Shown: positions 1 through 11,640 of the stretch, piece after piece | Layout of the letters: each line of letters starts with the position of its first letter | Position numbering within the stretch: position 1 is the stretch's first letter | The notes under the pieces: generated by a model | Seen by the model: the letters and a program-made list of their open reading frames with translations, nothing else | Database searches by the model: none | Told to the model about the DNA's origin: nothing | Position numbers and translations under genes: made by a program | Origin: Neoceratodus forsteri | Lineage: Eukaryota > Chordata > Ceratodontiformes > Ceratodontidae | NCBI GenBank assembly: GCA_016271365.2 | Contig: CM057452.1 | Location: 827,296,001 to 827,360,000 of the forward strand | DNA length: 64,000 nucleotides | Direction of reading: 5' to 3'

Positions 1-962
1 CCCACACATCAATAATGTGGCAAAAGTAGCCAACACCAGGATGGGCCTACTATTCCAACATAGGAAACATCTAACCCCAGAAGCTCTGTCCATAGCTGTC
101 CAGAGCTCCATCATCAGCATCATTGGCTACGGTCTCATTATCTATGGATCTGCCACAACCTCATCTCTCAGCCATGTTTTGACTTCCCTCAGTCAAGCCT
201 GCTGACTCGTTACTGGTTCCCACCATCTCACCCACACCTGCGACCTCTACTCCAAAACAGGCTGACTGCAACTGAACAACTGAATCAAATACCAAACCTT
301 CATCACTGCTAAGAAAATCATGATGGGAAAGGCATCACCAGGAGTCAGCACCCTCCTCAAACCCAAAATCACCAACCGCAACACCAGGAGCTCTCTAAGC
401 CCCAAATCCTTCAAATCCTCACGTCAGCGATTTCCCAAGGCCAAAGGTCGTTTGCATACAGGGCTCTGAGTTGACAGAATGAGCTCTCTAGTGACACCTC
501 ATCCACAGCAATGCTTGGAGTATTCAAAAAGCTCCACCACTCCATAACTGGTACCTCCACCTGTGCTTGCACCCCATAACATCTTCATTCCCACGATGCT
601 TCTGACTTTATAGGTGTCGTTTCTGCCCTCTCTTGCACTTACCTGTCCAATGCAACTTCTAATGCACTTGCCCTGTTTCTGTCCTGACAAGGCCCCTGGC
701 TGCCTCACCCTGACCCTCTACACCTATGCCTTCCCTACCCTCAGCCTCTCCCTTCTTGCCCAATTCCTCCTATTGTTTCTTGAGTTACTCATTGCTCCAG
801 TCTGATTTTGTCAAGCAAAGTTACTGTCTAAAACCATGTACCTGTAACTGTTTTATGTTTTAGTGTCTGTTACCCTGCAACCAGCATGATGTGGAACCTT
901 TGTAAAAGAGCCTCAGCTCAAAGGTACTTTGTAATCCTAGACACAAATAAATAAATAAATAA
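1..962 (+). mobile_element. LINE-X 3' end (non-LTR retrotransposon, CR1/L2/Rex1-like group)
   Basis: The window opens inside the C-terminal part of an ORF2. Codons 17-205 read as a peptide with ANTRMGLLFQHR, LTPEALS and YGLIIYGSAT. This matches the equivalent segment of the fuller copy at 12540-12720 (ANTRLGLLYKHR, LTPEALK, YGLIIYGSATT). Frame is lost after about 205, so it is a decayed copy. The 3' UTR ends with 'gatgtggaacctttgtaaaagagcc..tcaaaggta', also found at 13393-13430, and then an AAAT-repeat tail at about 945-962. The clade is not resolved. Truncation at the left is the window edge. Confidence 0.85.
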
Positions 963-970
963 GAAAAAAA

Positions 971-1430
971 ATAATATTAAATAAGTACCCCCCAAGTTAC
1001 CCTACTGCCTCCGCCTGTTTATAAAATAAAATAAAATCACCCTCCACTCACAGTGTTTAGTGGTTTACCCCCACCCATCAATGGATATCACCACCCACCC
1101 AGCTCCCCCAAGTAGCCAGTTGGGCCACCAGCATAGCCCTCCACTCACCTCCACAGCCCGGCAGCCCAACTGAGTGCCTCTGAGCACTTGAATGAATGAA
1201 AATGAATGAGCATGATTTTCATTCATTCAAGCACTCAGTGGTGCTCAGTCAGGCTGCTGGCCATGGAGGAGTGGAGGACTGTGCCAGTGGCCTGATCAGG
1301 TTACTGGGGGAGCTGGGGTGCTATATCATTGATGGGATGGGGGGTCCACTAGACACCAGGGACTGGAAGGTGATTTTTTTTATAAAACAGATGGAGGCAC
1401 AGGATAATTGGGGTGTATATTTAATATTAT
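971..1430. repeat. Foldback element, two ~215-bp inverted arms
   Basis: The left arm (971 to about 1195) and right arm (about 1215-1430) are imperfect reverse complements along their whole length. They pair around a short centre near 1200 where 'ttcattcattcaag' faces 'cttgaatgaatgaa'. The outermost bases are ATAATATTAAATA at the left and its complement TATTTAATATTAT at the right, followed inward by a C-rich run. No open frame of note lies inside; the 78-codon frame at 1196 is a chance frame through the right arm. It looks like a foldback or long-TIR MITE. The superfamily is not recognised and no clear target duplication was seen. Confidence 0.75.
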
Positions 1431-1433
1431 AAT

Positions 1434-1540
1434 GGCCAGTGAAGGCCAGGTGGGGGACCACTAGACACCAGGGAGTGGAGGGCATTTTTTTAAAAAAAAC
1501 AAATTGGGGGTGAAGGGTAACTTGTGTGTGTGGGGGCTGG
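1434..1540. repeat. Partial third copy of the foldback arm
   Basis: This stretch repeats the outer ~100 bp of the right arm: 'accactagacaccaggga', a T/A run, then 'gggtaacttg'. It lies in direct orientation immediately after the foldback. It is either a local tandem duplication or the remnant of a second insertion. Confidence 0.6.
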
Positions 1541-2404
1541 GGGGTTCAATTGGACTTGTGGTCGTCTGTGGCAACGGGTGAAATTGCAGGTGAAATTGGG
1601 AAATTTTTCTGCAATTTCTCATAACATTTTGCCTGGCGAAATTGCCAATTTCATGGCAATTTCATCAGCAAAATTTAATTTCACTGCATCTTTACTCTTA
1701 ACATATTTTTGATGTGCTGCTTTATAAATTTCAGCAGTTGTTAAAAGTTGTAGCAGACAGGAAAACACACAGTAGAGCTGGATTGTTACCTTCTAACTTC
1801 CTTGGGGACATAATTAATATTTAAGGAGGTTTACAGTTGCCAATACCATTGTTTGGCATTGATAATCTAAAGTATGGATAATTAATCAGACATGTGCAAA
1901 TAAAAGGTTGAATTGCATTATTTTTGCACAATTATATAAATACTGTGTTGAAATCATTTCCTGTTTTACTGTCAGGAGCATATGCAAGCAATAAGCACCA
2001 TCTACAGTATGACAATTATGTATAGTAAAAAGGTAACCGCCAGGAAGAGATATTAAAAAAATGCTGGTGGCAGCCATATTTATTGATGTGAATAATCAAT
2101 TTCACAACTAGCAGTAAAGGTTGTTTCAAAAATCTCTGAGTTATGAAAACTACAAAGATGATGAATACAAGGATGTCAGAAATGCACTGGAGTTTTAAAC
2201 ACTAACAGGATGGAGAACAATACCATACAATGCCATTGTTATATGTTCTTAATGTTTTTAGACAAGTTTTGTAACATGTACAGATTATGCTTTGAAAAAA
2301 GGGATATCCCTAAATGTATGTACCTGGATAAAAATAAACTTTTCATCATCATCATCATCCCACCATAATTGATTTACATTCTTCAGCTATCAAAACCTAT
2401 TACT
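1541..2404. other. AT-rich intergenic stretch with a GAAATT-rich block
   Basis: I see no gene. Positions 1575-1690 are dense in GAAATTGC / GCAATTTC words that can pair with each other, resembling the GAAATT-rich termini near 26345 and 33430. A short ATC microsatellite lies at 2341-2361. Confidence 0.4.
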
Positions 2405-2985
2405 TTACTGTGCTGAAATATAACGCTGCAGCCCGGGTTCTGACTGGGACAAGTAGGTCCTGTCATATTACCCCGGTATTGTGCGAACTGTACTGGCTTC
2501 CTATATGGTGGCGGATCACCTTTAAAGTCATTTTATTGACTTTCAAAGCCCTTCACGATCAGAGTCCGACCTATCTGAAAGAACTTCTGGTGTCTTACTG
2601 CCCTGGCTGATCACTCCGCTCGGCCGACGAGGGGTTGTTAGAGATTCCAAGAGTGAGTTTAAAATCTTCTGGCAGCAGAGCATTTTCTTATGCTGTACCC
2701 ACTCTTTGAAATTCTCTACCACACCGGTTATGGGCGTGCACCTCCGTGGAGGTATTTAAGAAGAATCTGAAAACTTTTTTGTGGCAAATGGCCTTCCTAG
2801 ATGATTAAGTTAATTTTATTGTACTATGATTCTATTTCATATTTTATTACTTGATTTTAATATCTGATGTGGTATGATTTTATTTGTATGTATTATTGAT
2901 TTGTACCTGAAATTATGGTTTTAATATGTTCAGCTCCTTGATACGTTGAAAGGTGCTTTATAAATAAAATTATTATTATTATAAC
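2405..2985 (+). mobile_element. L2 LINE, 3' end
   Basis: The frame 2410-2610 reads NAAARVLTGTSR, ITPVL, YWLPIWWRI, FKALHDQSP and YLKELL. These are the characteristic C-terminal words of vertebrate L2 ORF2 (NAAARLLTG, HWLPV..RI, KALHG.AP.YL). The frame closes at 2610, but coding similarity continues ('ggaggtatttaagaagaatctgaaaac'). The 3' end is the typical L2 tail: 'ttgaaaggtgctttataaataaaat' followed by ATT repeats to about 2982. It is 5' truncated and inactive. Confidence 0.85.
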
Positions 2986-3123
2986 AGGAGATTAAATTAA
3001 CAAAGAGTCTAATGCCTGATGTTTTTAAATGACACATTGATACAATACTGGTATTTGTGGCAGATTTACTGTTAGTTACCATTCAAGTAACAATAAGTGG
3101 TGAGAGTGTGTGGTGTTTAGTGG

Positions 3124-3158
3124 TTGTGTGTGTGTATGTGCATGTGTACATGCATGCA

Positions 3159-3190
<32 letters not shown>
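3124..3190. repeat. (TG)n microsatellite
   Basis: TG dinucleotide run interrupted by TGCATGCATGCG. Confidence 0.9.
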
Positions 3191-3196
<6 letters not shown>

Positions 3197-3614
3197 TTAC
3201 TCCAGGATTCTGCATTGCTACAGTGTAAAACCATGTGCATGGTTCTCCTAGTAATTTAAAGAATCTGTTTCTCATACAGGCTGTTGTTCTGTATTATCTT
3301 CCAGAAGGCTTCAGAGAAATCCAGCTGCTCAATCTGGATTGCAGTCAGGATGTGCGTGACATTGTGTGTTGTTGCTTAAACAGTACAGAACACACAGATC
3401 TGACTAAATGTAATCCTAGAGAAAATCTGTCTGCTGTTTGAATGAATGAATGAATGATGCAGGTATTCCTCTGTCATCCTTTACAGAGCTCATGACATCA
3501 CATGAGATCATTGGAAAATACAAGTATATACATACGTTGTTTTGCTATTTTTTGACACAGAATAGCCAGCCTTGACACTTTGCAGAGTAGTCTTGCTTCT
3601 CTCATTTTTTGCAG

Positions 3615-3735
3615 ATGAGCAGAGTAAAGCAAGGAGAAGTTGAATGTTAATTCACTTGCTCAGCCTCATGCAACTATTAAGTTGCTCTTCTATGGGATAT
3701 GAACCTGGATCTCCAGATACCAAACCTATAGCACA
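3615..3735 (-). mobile_element. MIR-like CORE-SINE fragment
   Basis: 'ttcacttgctcagcctcatgc' followed 50 bp later by 'gggatatgaacctggatctcc' mirrors, in antisense, the MIR signature (box B plus core). The copy is divergent. Confidence 0.45.
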
Positions 3736-3984
3736 TATACACATAGTTTTGCTTTACTTTAATGGTTCTGACTTCATATGGTGGTAATGGGTGCTCGGAA
3801 TTCAATTCAATATTAAATATTAGCATATGCTGTAAATGTACTCTTAACATTATTACTGGCATCATAAATGTGCATTTATTGTATTTCTGTGTATCAACAA
3901 CTGGTATGGAAAAGGTGCCCTTTATACTGTGACAAGTGCCCTTCCACCCTTTAGCACCCCCAACCTTACAGTCTTCTGGCACCC

Positions 3985-5043
3985 CTGCTTAATTGTGTAA
4001 AAGATTGAATCCAAATTTAATGACATTATTGCCACACCATAACAACAACCTACACACACATGTGGGGAGAGGGCAACTGCCCACCTCTGTCCTACCTAAA
4101 TGGCACCCCTGCTTTATGGTAAAAATGAATTCTCAAGGGTTAATATCAGTACAAGTAAATACAATGGTTTCCACCGTGTTCTGAGGTACTGTATCTCCAT
4201 GTTTCAGGATGTGTCCTGATCATTATGAGGATTATTGTACCTCATTGTCCTTCATTTTAAATGTCCATGTCCCTCATTTCAGTTACAAAATGTGAGGTAT
4301 GGTGCATGCTTCAAAGACCCTACTCAGCACAGCTAAGCATGGCCATAGTGTATGTACTCCATACAGAATGACAAAGGGAAAGTAAGTGAGTCATAACAGT
4401 CATGGAGAAACACATTTGTAATCAATATGCATAAGGGGATTTGCATGGCTCAAAACAAAAAGGTCAGGCTTCACAACCTGATCACCCATCTGGAATGGGG
4501 GATGTTGGTTGACCATATCCTAGGCATTTAATGCAGTAAGCAAACAATGATTTACAAATTAAATGCAATTCAATGACAAAATCAAAAGCCACTAAACAAC
4601 TTGCAAAAGGGTCAGAATTAATGAGTTTACCTAATTTTAATGGGACATTAATGAAAAGATATTTTAATGGCTCTAATTGCTAGCAGTAGTATGAGAAATA
4701 GAAACTGATAGTTTTTAGATGAGATTTGCACCAGCTTAGGTGCTGCACATGTGGCAAACATGCAACATGTGAACCTGATGTGATTTTTAAATGATGTTCA
4801 CACCAGCTTAACTGCTGCACTCATGTCAAGTGTGCAATGCAAACCTGATGTGATTTTAGAAGATGTTAGCATCAGCTTACCTGCTGCACACATGTCAAGC
4901 TTGCAGCATGAGAACATAATGTGCTTTTTAGACCTGGTTCGCATAGATTCACTTTGTGTGTGAGAACCACATGTAAACATTGCACAGTTAAGCATGAGGC
5001 ATGCATTCTTCATGTATACAACACACTTATATTTCTGTAAGGG
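3985..5043. mobile_element. Right part of a subterminal-repeat TIR transposon (second copy of the 16044-19438 family)
   Basis: This segment is colinear with 18295-19438. Shared blocks include 'tggtttccac.gtgttctgaggta', 'gtatctccatgtttca.gatgtgtcctgatcat' and 'gtgaggtatggtgcatgc'. It ends with the same terminus ATTTCTGTAAGGG (5031-5043), followed by AT, the same dinucleotide as at the other copy. Positions 4720-4990 hold three or four ~65-bp subterminal repeats built on 'cacaccagcttaactgctgcac..atgtcaagtgtgca'. No matching left terminus was found, so this copy is truncated. No transposase frame is visible. Confidence 0.7.
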
Positions 5044-5047
5044 ATAA

Positions 5048-5325
5048 GGGGATGACAGCTGTAGGTGTAGAGGGTTGCTCCTTTATACACACAGGCACTG
5101 TGGAGAGCTGAAGAAAGAGGTGTGCAAATAAAACTCTCAATCAGCAGTGTACAGAAAGAGCTTACTTTTTAGTGTTGTTCAAAACAATGCACAAGGTCAT
5201 TCCAAAAGGACACACAAACACAAGTTACTTACAGTGCAAAACAAACTGATGGCAAGAGAAAAAATATATATAAAGCAAGAAGGGGATGACAGCCACTGAT
5301 ATTGAGGGCTACTCTTTTATACAGG
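5048..5325. repeat. Direct repeats of ~50 bp, 232 bp apart
   Basis: 'aaggggatgacagc..' with 'gagggttgctcctttatacac' at 5048-5095 recurs as 'aaggggatgacagc..' with 'gagggctactcttttatacag' at 5280-5325. It may be an old terminal repeat pair or a local duplication. The function is unknown. Confidence 0.5.
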
Positions 5326-5339
5326 GTATGCAAGGATAG

Positions 5340-5590
5340 GACAATGCAATCTAGTGGTTAGAAAAGTGGGTTTGAAACCCAAAGATAATGGATTCAAATC
5401 CTACAAGAGTCTAATACTCATCCTATGACCATGTTCAAATCATTTGGCAGCACTTAAAAAGAGACATTGCATCTCATCTAGGCTATCCTGGGAAAATACA
5501 GTAAGTTGTACAAATGTGCTTTGGGAACTCGGCACTACTGAGAATTGAATGAGTGATAAGTGCTAATAACTAGTATTCTATGAAACAATA
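5340..5590 (+). mobile_element. MIR-like / tRNA-derived SINE
   Basis: 'caatctagtggttagaaaagtgggtttgaaacc' (box A region) and 'aatggattcaaatcctac' (box B, GGTTCAAATCC-like) stand about 45 bp apart, as in a tRNA-derived Pol III promoter. A MIR-like body and a tail resembling a LINE 3' end ('gataagtgctaataactagtattctatgaaacaataaa') follow. The orientation is plus. The exact family is not certain. Confidence 0.55.
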
Positions 5591-7280
5591 AATTAGCTAA
5601 ATGACTCCTCAACTTAAAAATAAAGGTGGTGTTACTACAAATAAAATATGTACTCATGCTCTCCAGGTACAATGCACCCACTCACTGTTCTTGCTGAAAT
5701 GCACTGTGTGTACATATCACTCACACATCAGACGTCTCTGTTTCAATGTAATCAATTTTCTTCGCTTCTCCCATCAAAGAAGTGCAAGCTAAACATATTT
5801 AAAGTTCATGATATGCATAAAAAGCAAACAGCTTAGGCAGTGACCAAGTTAAAAGTGGAAACTTGCAACTTGTTCCAGTAGCACTGAGATTCTTAAGAAC
5901 TACTGTATGAAACTCAGTAAGAGATTCTTTGTGGGGGTGATAAGGAATTCAGGGAGGTGGGTATCTACATGAATTTTTGAACAGCAGAATGTGGGAACAT
6001 ACGTGGTTTGTTTGAAGTGGTGTTAGTTTCCCATTCTACAGTGTCTGAGAAGGAGAAGATTTGTTTGCTGAAGTCATTTCAGTAACTGGGTACTAGCGTT
6101 GAGCTGCTTCAACTGATTTTAGTTCATTGGGTGTAGGTGAAGAGGCACAGAGGGGTATCAGATATGATGGGCCTGGGGCAGTAGTTCAGATACACTTACA
6201 GAGGAGTGTGTACCAGTGGATGACTCTAGAGGGGTGGGGATTTGCCAGCCAAGTTACTTTCTGAAAGGGAAACGTTCATGCACAGTGGTCAGCATAGTTG
6301 AAAGCCTATAACAAGATATTTCAAACTAGGTATTGGGCTCACAGGTATCTGGAAGTACTCCAGAGATATAGATGGCTGAGTCTATTCAATATTAACAGTA
6401 CATTACAGCCATTTGTAGAACTTGTGATGTTACTGAGGAACAAGCTGTGCTCGACTCAGTGTAATAAGGCACAGCTTTTTCCTCAAACGCATCACAAGGT
6501 TCTAGAAATGGCTGCAGTGTAATATAAAATGGGTGAGAAAATCCTTGTGCCCTAAAAGGCTGAGACTTCGTTCTAGAGATTGCTTTAAGAGAGCACTACC
6601 GATGGTTAAAGACAAGTCCCTGCCAACTGGGGCAACACACAGAATTCATACACCACTTGCTTCCTAATCTCCATCACAAACATGGCTGCAACCTTTACTC
6701 ATACATAGAAATCTTCAACTAGGCCCTAAAATGAAAGTCCATTAAATTAACTAAAGCAATTAAATGATGTACTGTTATCTTCACTCAAGAGCCCTCCTTA
6801 CACACATATAAGAATTTAGAAAATCAAATACTATTCAGAGTTTTCATTGCTGGTGTTTCATCGATGACCATGAAAAATCCCCCTCCTATCCCATCAGTTT
6901 GCCAGAGAACTCCCTGCTCCTTACCTTGCAACAGATACAATTGAGGTTCTGGCTCCACTTGAGGTATGTGTGTGTCTGTGTGTGTATGCCAGTGGAACTC
7001 TGAAGAATCTTGAATTCATGTATTCTATGTGTGGGTGGGGGAAGAGCATTCTACTACTGGAATAATGCAGAGGTTTGAATTCTTCTATTCCATGATAAAC
7101 AACCATACAGTGTACTGAATATGAAGAAAGACAGATGACAAACAGGTGAAAAACATCTGAGGGGGGACTATTTTACATTATTTAGCAACATTTTATTACA
7201 ATTTTTTGTGGGTTTAAAAACTTTTAGTGTTTTTATTTTAAAGTTGATTCTGCGCCCATTTTATATAAACAATAAGGCAC
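5591..7280. other. No gene recognised
   Basis: Open frames here are 61-74 codons without recognisable motifs. A degenerate TG stretch lies at 6966-6990. Nothing else is supported. Confidence 0.5.
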
Positions 7281-7790
7281 TTAGAAACAAAGTGACAGCA
7301 GAAGAAAACCAATGGTCCATGTAGTCTGCCCAAAATTTCTGAGCTCCGCTACCGATCCCAGGATCTAACTCCCCACCCAGCTTTTAACTGTACCAGCCCC
7401 TTAGTTACCAACTGGACCTAGCCCTATCTCACTCTCTCTTAAATGCCACCATGGTCCGTGCACCCACTATCTCAGCAGAAAGGCTATTGCTTGGTACAAC
7501 AACTCATTCCATAAAACAGTATTTCCTCAGATCTTTCTGGAAGCTCCCTCCTCATAGCTTCCACTCATGCCCTCTAGTGATTGAGCCATCTACCCTGTTG
7601 AATAATTCCAAGTGGGGAATATTATTGATCTCTCTTAAGAATTTGAATGTCTTGATCATGTCCCTCCATTCCCTCCTACGCTCAAGAGAGTACATGTTTA
7701 ATGTTTTCAGTCATTCCTTGTACGAGAGTCCTTGGAGACCCTGTACCATCTTGGTAGCCCTTCTCTGCATAGTCTCCAGCTTGGCTTTGC
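7281..7790 (-). mobile_element. CR1/L3-like LINE, 3' fragment
   Basis: The left edge has the antisense CR1 tail words 'agcagaagaaaaccaatggtccatgtagtctgccc'. Reading antisense, the usual ORF2 C-terminal module follows: the complement of 'atgtccctccattccctcctacgctcaagagagtacatgtt' and of 'ctgtaccatcttggtagcccttctctg'. The 120-codon plus-strand frame at 7451 is a shadow of this antisense coding relic. It is more diverged than the CR1 copies further right, so probably older. Confidence 0.75.
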
Positions 7791-9136
7791 CTCATGCCTT
7801 ACAATCCCCCTGACTGTGGGGTAAACCTAGTACAACCAATGCCCTACCATGCCTTATTACTTAAGTAATACTGTTGAACAGACTCAGTTGTCTATATCTC
7901 TGGAGGGCTTCCAGCTACAGATGAGCCCAATACCTTGTTTGAAAGCTCTTTATGGGTTTTCAAAATATGATGGCCACTGGGCATAACTGTGTCTCCTTAA
8001 GGCTGTAATGTGATCCTCATTTTTGTATGATTATATTATAATATGCCAATTTAAAAACATCAATAGTTTGCATTCTGGAAGGTCACCAGTTATTGACATT
8101 TTTAATGTTTAACATCCCTTTGACACTGAACATTTGCACCTGCAGGGATTTTCTTGGATTTCTTGGCCCAGAATAAAGTCTATTACTTTCAGTTACTGCA
8201 CTGTTTGATGTAACACTGTGTTTTTAGTTTCTGGGCCAACAAGAAATTCTGCAGGGGCTGCTTAGAGAGAAAAAGAATTCTCTATTTACACATTTATTTA
8301 TAGTATAGGGTGTTCCCACTTATGCTGTGTACTATAAAACTGAATAGCAACAAAATGCCAAACTGATACCCTATTGCCTGATCCAACAATAAGGTTGCCA
8401 ATTTTTGCCAGCAAGTCAGAATGGCCAACCACATGATGTGGAAATGCATCCCTGAATGTCCCTTTAGCTATAACCAGCAATCTAGCCATGAAACAGATTT
8501 TCACATTTTTACAGCTGCAGGGGGGGGGGAGGGGCCTTCTGCCATCTTGCAGAAGCTCTAAAAGTGAGCTACCAGATTGACACCATGGAACACTACCATT
8601 TTGGAGCTGCAGAATGATCATTCTGTAACTCCAAAACAGTACACTGTGGGCACACTATTACTTTGGTCAGCAGAACATAGCACAGTCTGCCATGTCTAAT
8701 ATGGCGCTGGAGCCCAGTGATCATAGAAGTCATCACTCATGCCACTGAACTCAATTGGCCATCTTATTCCTGATGGACTGTGCACACATGCACTGACGAC
8801 TTGTGCATGTGCAATAAAGTCCAGTGGCCAGTGGCCATCTTGGACATGGCGGACAGAGCTGTGGTTCCACCATGACTCCAGTAAGCTTGGCTGCAGCCAT
8901 ATTGGCTCTGGCCAGAGTTTGTTAGTTTTTGGTGACTAGGAATAGAGGACTAGGTGATTCTGCCTATTTTCAGCCTCGTCCTGGTGGAGGGGGGATACAG
9001 ATGGAACCAACTGACATTGAATCTGATTATGTGGTTGGTTGTATTTTTAGTGAATGGGGGCATTTGCCCAGGACACTAGGGAAATTTCCTTACACTTTTT
9101 GAGTAATGCCATGGGGTCTTTAACATCTACCTTTAC
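7791..9136. other. Mostly unassigned; LINE-like 3' end at 8935-8990
   Basis: No gene is recognised. The complement of 8935-8990 contains 'gaggctgaaaataggcagaat', shared with 63607-63640 just upstream of a TAAA-type tail there. Both are probably 3' ends of one retrotransposon family, here in minus orientation. A poly-G run lies at 8521-8530. Confidence 0.4.
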
Positions 9137-9758
9137 ATTTTGGATTTGGTACCAGTGGAAGCTGATTTCCAAGTGGCCCACACTATCTCCTGCTGAACAC
9201 ACCTCTAACTACTGTATCTCCCTCTGTGTCTCTAGTTGAATTTATGTGCTATGGTTTAATAATTTGTTTAATCCTTACAGTCATTTTAAGTTCTGAGTTG
9301 ATATTAGAAGTGAATTAGAGCCTTGACTGTGTAAATCCTTCTCTGCCCTGTAACCTCTCCCTCCTCCTCCTCCCCCACACCGCCTGCTTTTGCTCTCTGA
9401 GCCTGCCCACTTACATTTATTCTCTTTGTTCTGATGTGACCAGCCTACTTCTCCAGCCTTTAAAAATCCTGTTTTTCTACTTTATTTCAGGGATCCAGCG
9501 TGCCTTGACCAGGCCACGGACCCCTCAATTTCTGGAACCTAAACGGTTTTTCAGAAATCCTCTGTACTGCAAGGTACTAGCCCTGACTTTTGGATTTGGT
9601 ACCAGTGGAAGCTGATTTCCAAGTGGCCCACACTATCTCCTGCTGAACACACCTCTAACTACTGTATCTCCCTCTGTGTCTCTAGTTGTTTAATAATTTG
9701 TTTAATCCTTACAGTCATTTTAAGTTCTGAGTTGATATTAGAAGTGAATTTAGGGCCC
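9137..9758 (+). repeat. Duplicated ~175-bp leader of LINE-X
   Basis: 9137-9322 and 9587-9758 are near identical and begin 450 bp apart, both starting TTTTGGATTTGGTACC. The first copy has an extra 16 bp ('aatttatgtgctatgg') after 'ctctagttg'. The second copy leads directly into the LINE-X body. The arrangement resembles repeated 5' UTR monomers, which in other LINEs carry the promoter. Promoter activity is an inference. Confidence 0.6.
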
Positions 9759-10192
9759 TTTTTTTTTTTTAACTGTTGACTTTTCCTTTAGCAGATTATA
9801 TCCTCTCACCACTAGAGGGCTATATCTCTATCTCTTTATCTAGTAGTAGAAGCCATGTGGGCTCTCTCTGCCTTTCTCTCACCTCTCCTCCCCTCCTCCT
9901 TGCCTGGCCCCTCTCTTCTCTCTCCCTGGTCCTAGCCACCCCACCCCGCCACCCTCTACTCTGGTTTCCACTGCTACTCCAAGGAACTCTCCACTTCCAC
10001 TCGAGACTTGTGCTTGGTGCACCATTTGGATGTTCCTGGTTACTTAACCTGACCACTACCCTCAACAAGTGTGGCCACCTCTCTACGCTGTACCATCTTG
10101 CAGTCCATATGGGACACCGCCTGGAACCTTGCAACTTCTACTCCAGGAAACAACAATCAAAACTATTTCTCAAAGAGCTGTGACTCTGCTCC

Positions 10193-10920
10193 TTAAAACT
10201 CCTACTCCTCCTCTTTCTCATCTCAGGCAGCGTCCATCCCAATCCTGGCCCTAGAAGCTCGGGCCACACACAAACTCCAGGTGCCCTTATCCTTACAACC
10301 ATTAATATCTGCAGCCTACTACCAAAGCTGGATGCACTCCAAGCCTTCATATGCCAACACAACCCTGACATCCCTGCAGTGGTGGAAACTTGACTGACAC
10401 CTAAAGTTCCTGACTCAGCAGTAACGATACAGGGCTACAATGTTCACAGGCTGGACTGGATATCCAAAAAAGGTGGTGGTTGAGCAATCTATATCAAAGA
10501 CTCCCTGTCTTGGCACCCTGTAGCAACTCCATCACTTTCTGCCTCAGCCCAGATTCTGCCAATAAAAATCGTCCTAGGTCCCAACCATAAAGCCCTGACT
10601 ATTGTCTCTGTATACATCCCACCCAGGGACCCTAAACATGGATTCAACGACATCCTAAACTTTATCAACTCACATCCTCCCGAAGCTGAACTTATTCTAC
10701 TAGGGGATTTCAACATAAACTGGTTAACATTGAGTGCTAGTGCCTATAAAGACTCCATCTAGGCTGCTAACCTCACGCAAATGGTAAACTCCCCTACTAG
10801 GATTAACTACAAGACTGGCACCAGCACCCTCTTGGATTGGGTCCTCACCATTCACCCCACAAGGATTTCTCTAGACCATTCTCCCAGACTCACTCAGTGA
10901 CCACTCCCCAGTCATGTGTG
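10193..10920 (+). pseudogene. LINE-X ORF2 N-terminus: 2A-like motif and AP endonuclease domain
   Basis: Read in frame from 10193, a hydrophobic leucine run is followed by GSVHPNPGP (10226-10252) and then the endonuclease start (TTINICSLLPKLDALQ). A TGA after VVET-W breaks the frame near 10392. Further on, 10570-10720 encodes SVYIPPRDP and LLGDFNIN, matching the GDFN metal-binding motif. 10888-10912 encodes LSDHSP, the catalytic SDH motif. The domain would nick target DNA to prime reverse transcription. The stops and a frameshift before SDH make it a pseudogene. The NPGP motif resembles 2A-like sequences reported at the start of some non-LTR ORFs; the usual D-x-E is S-V-H here. Confidence 0.75.
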
Positions 10921-11640
10921 CATGGTCTAACAAATTCCTTAAGCCCCTCCCAAAATTATCACTAGCAGAGTCCTTCCTCATGAAGCTTCCACATCTCAAA
11001 CAACACCTGCTTCTACAAGACTGGCTACCCATCTAGAAGCAACAGATGTTAACGGCTCTTGATCACTTCATCTCAATTTTCAACAAAGCCTGTGACCTCT
11101 TTGTCCCTGCTAAAAGGCGTAAACAAAATCTCTCTCTAACCCATGGGTCACATGGCTCTTCTCTCACAGCTGAAACTAAGGGATCACCTCTGGGCAGTTG
11201 CCAGGCCACTGGCAAACAACTGGACATCAAAATTACAAACAAGCACGAAATGCCTGCACAAAAGTCATACAGCTAATGAAATCCACCTATTACAAAGATG
11301 CTCTCACCAATACCTGGGGAAATGGTCGTGCTTTCTGGGACAATATCAAGGATGTCACAGGAAGCAGCCAAAACCTCTCCCGCCATGTTAATGGTTGATG
11401 GATCCTCAACCCTTGACCCCAAGGTGATCGCAAACATCTTTTAACATGGCTTTTCAGACCTTAGTGCTATTCTACCCATGACTTTTTCAAGAACAGGGCC
11501 TACTCCCTAAATACCTCAGCCCCTCAGTCTAACCATCCCCTCTTCTACTTCAGGAAGGTAAGGCTGAATGAAGTTCACCACTATATTACTGCAGCTATCT
11601 CTAAATCTAGATCTAGTAGTGACACCCTGGATCTTAAGCT

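Noticed and set aside
9776..10183. 135-codon frame as LINE-X ORF1
   Set aside because: It is Leu/Pro/Ser-rich from the C/T-rich composition, with no CCHC, coiled-coil or esterase signature. ORF1 cannot be supported.
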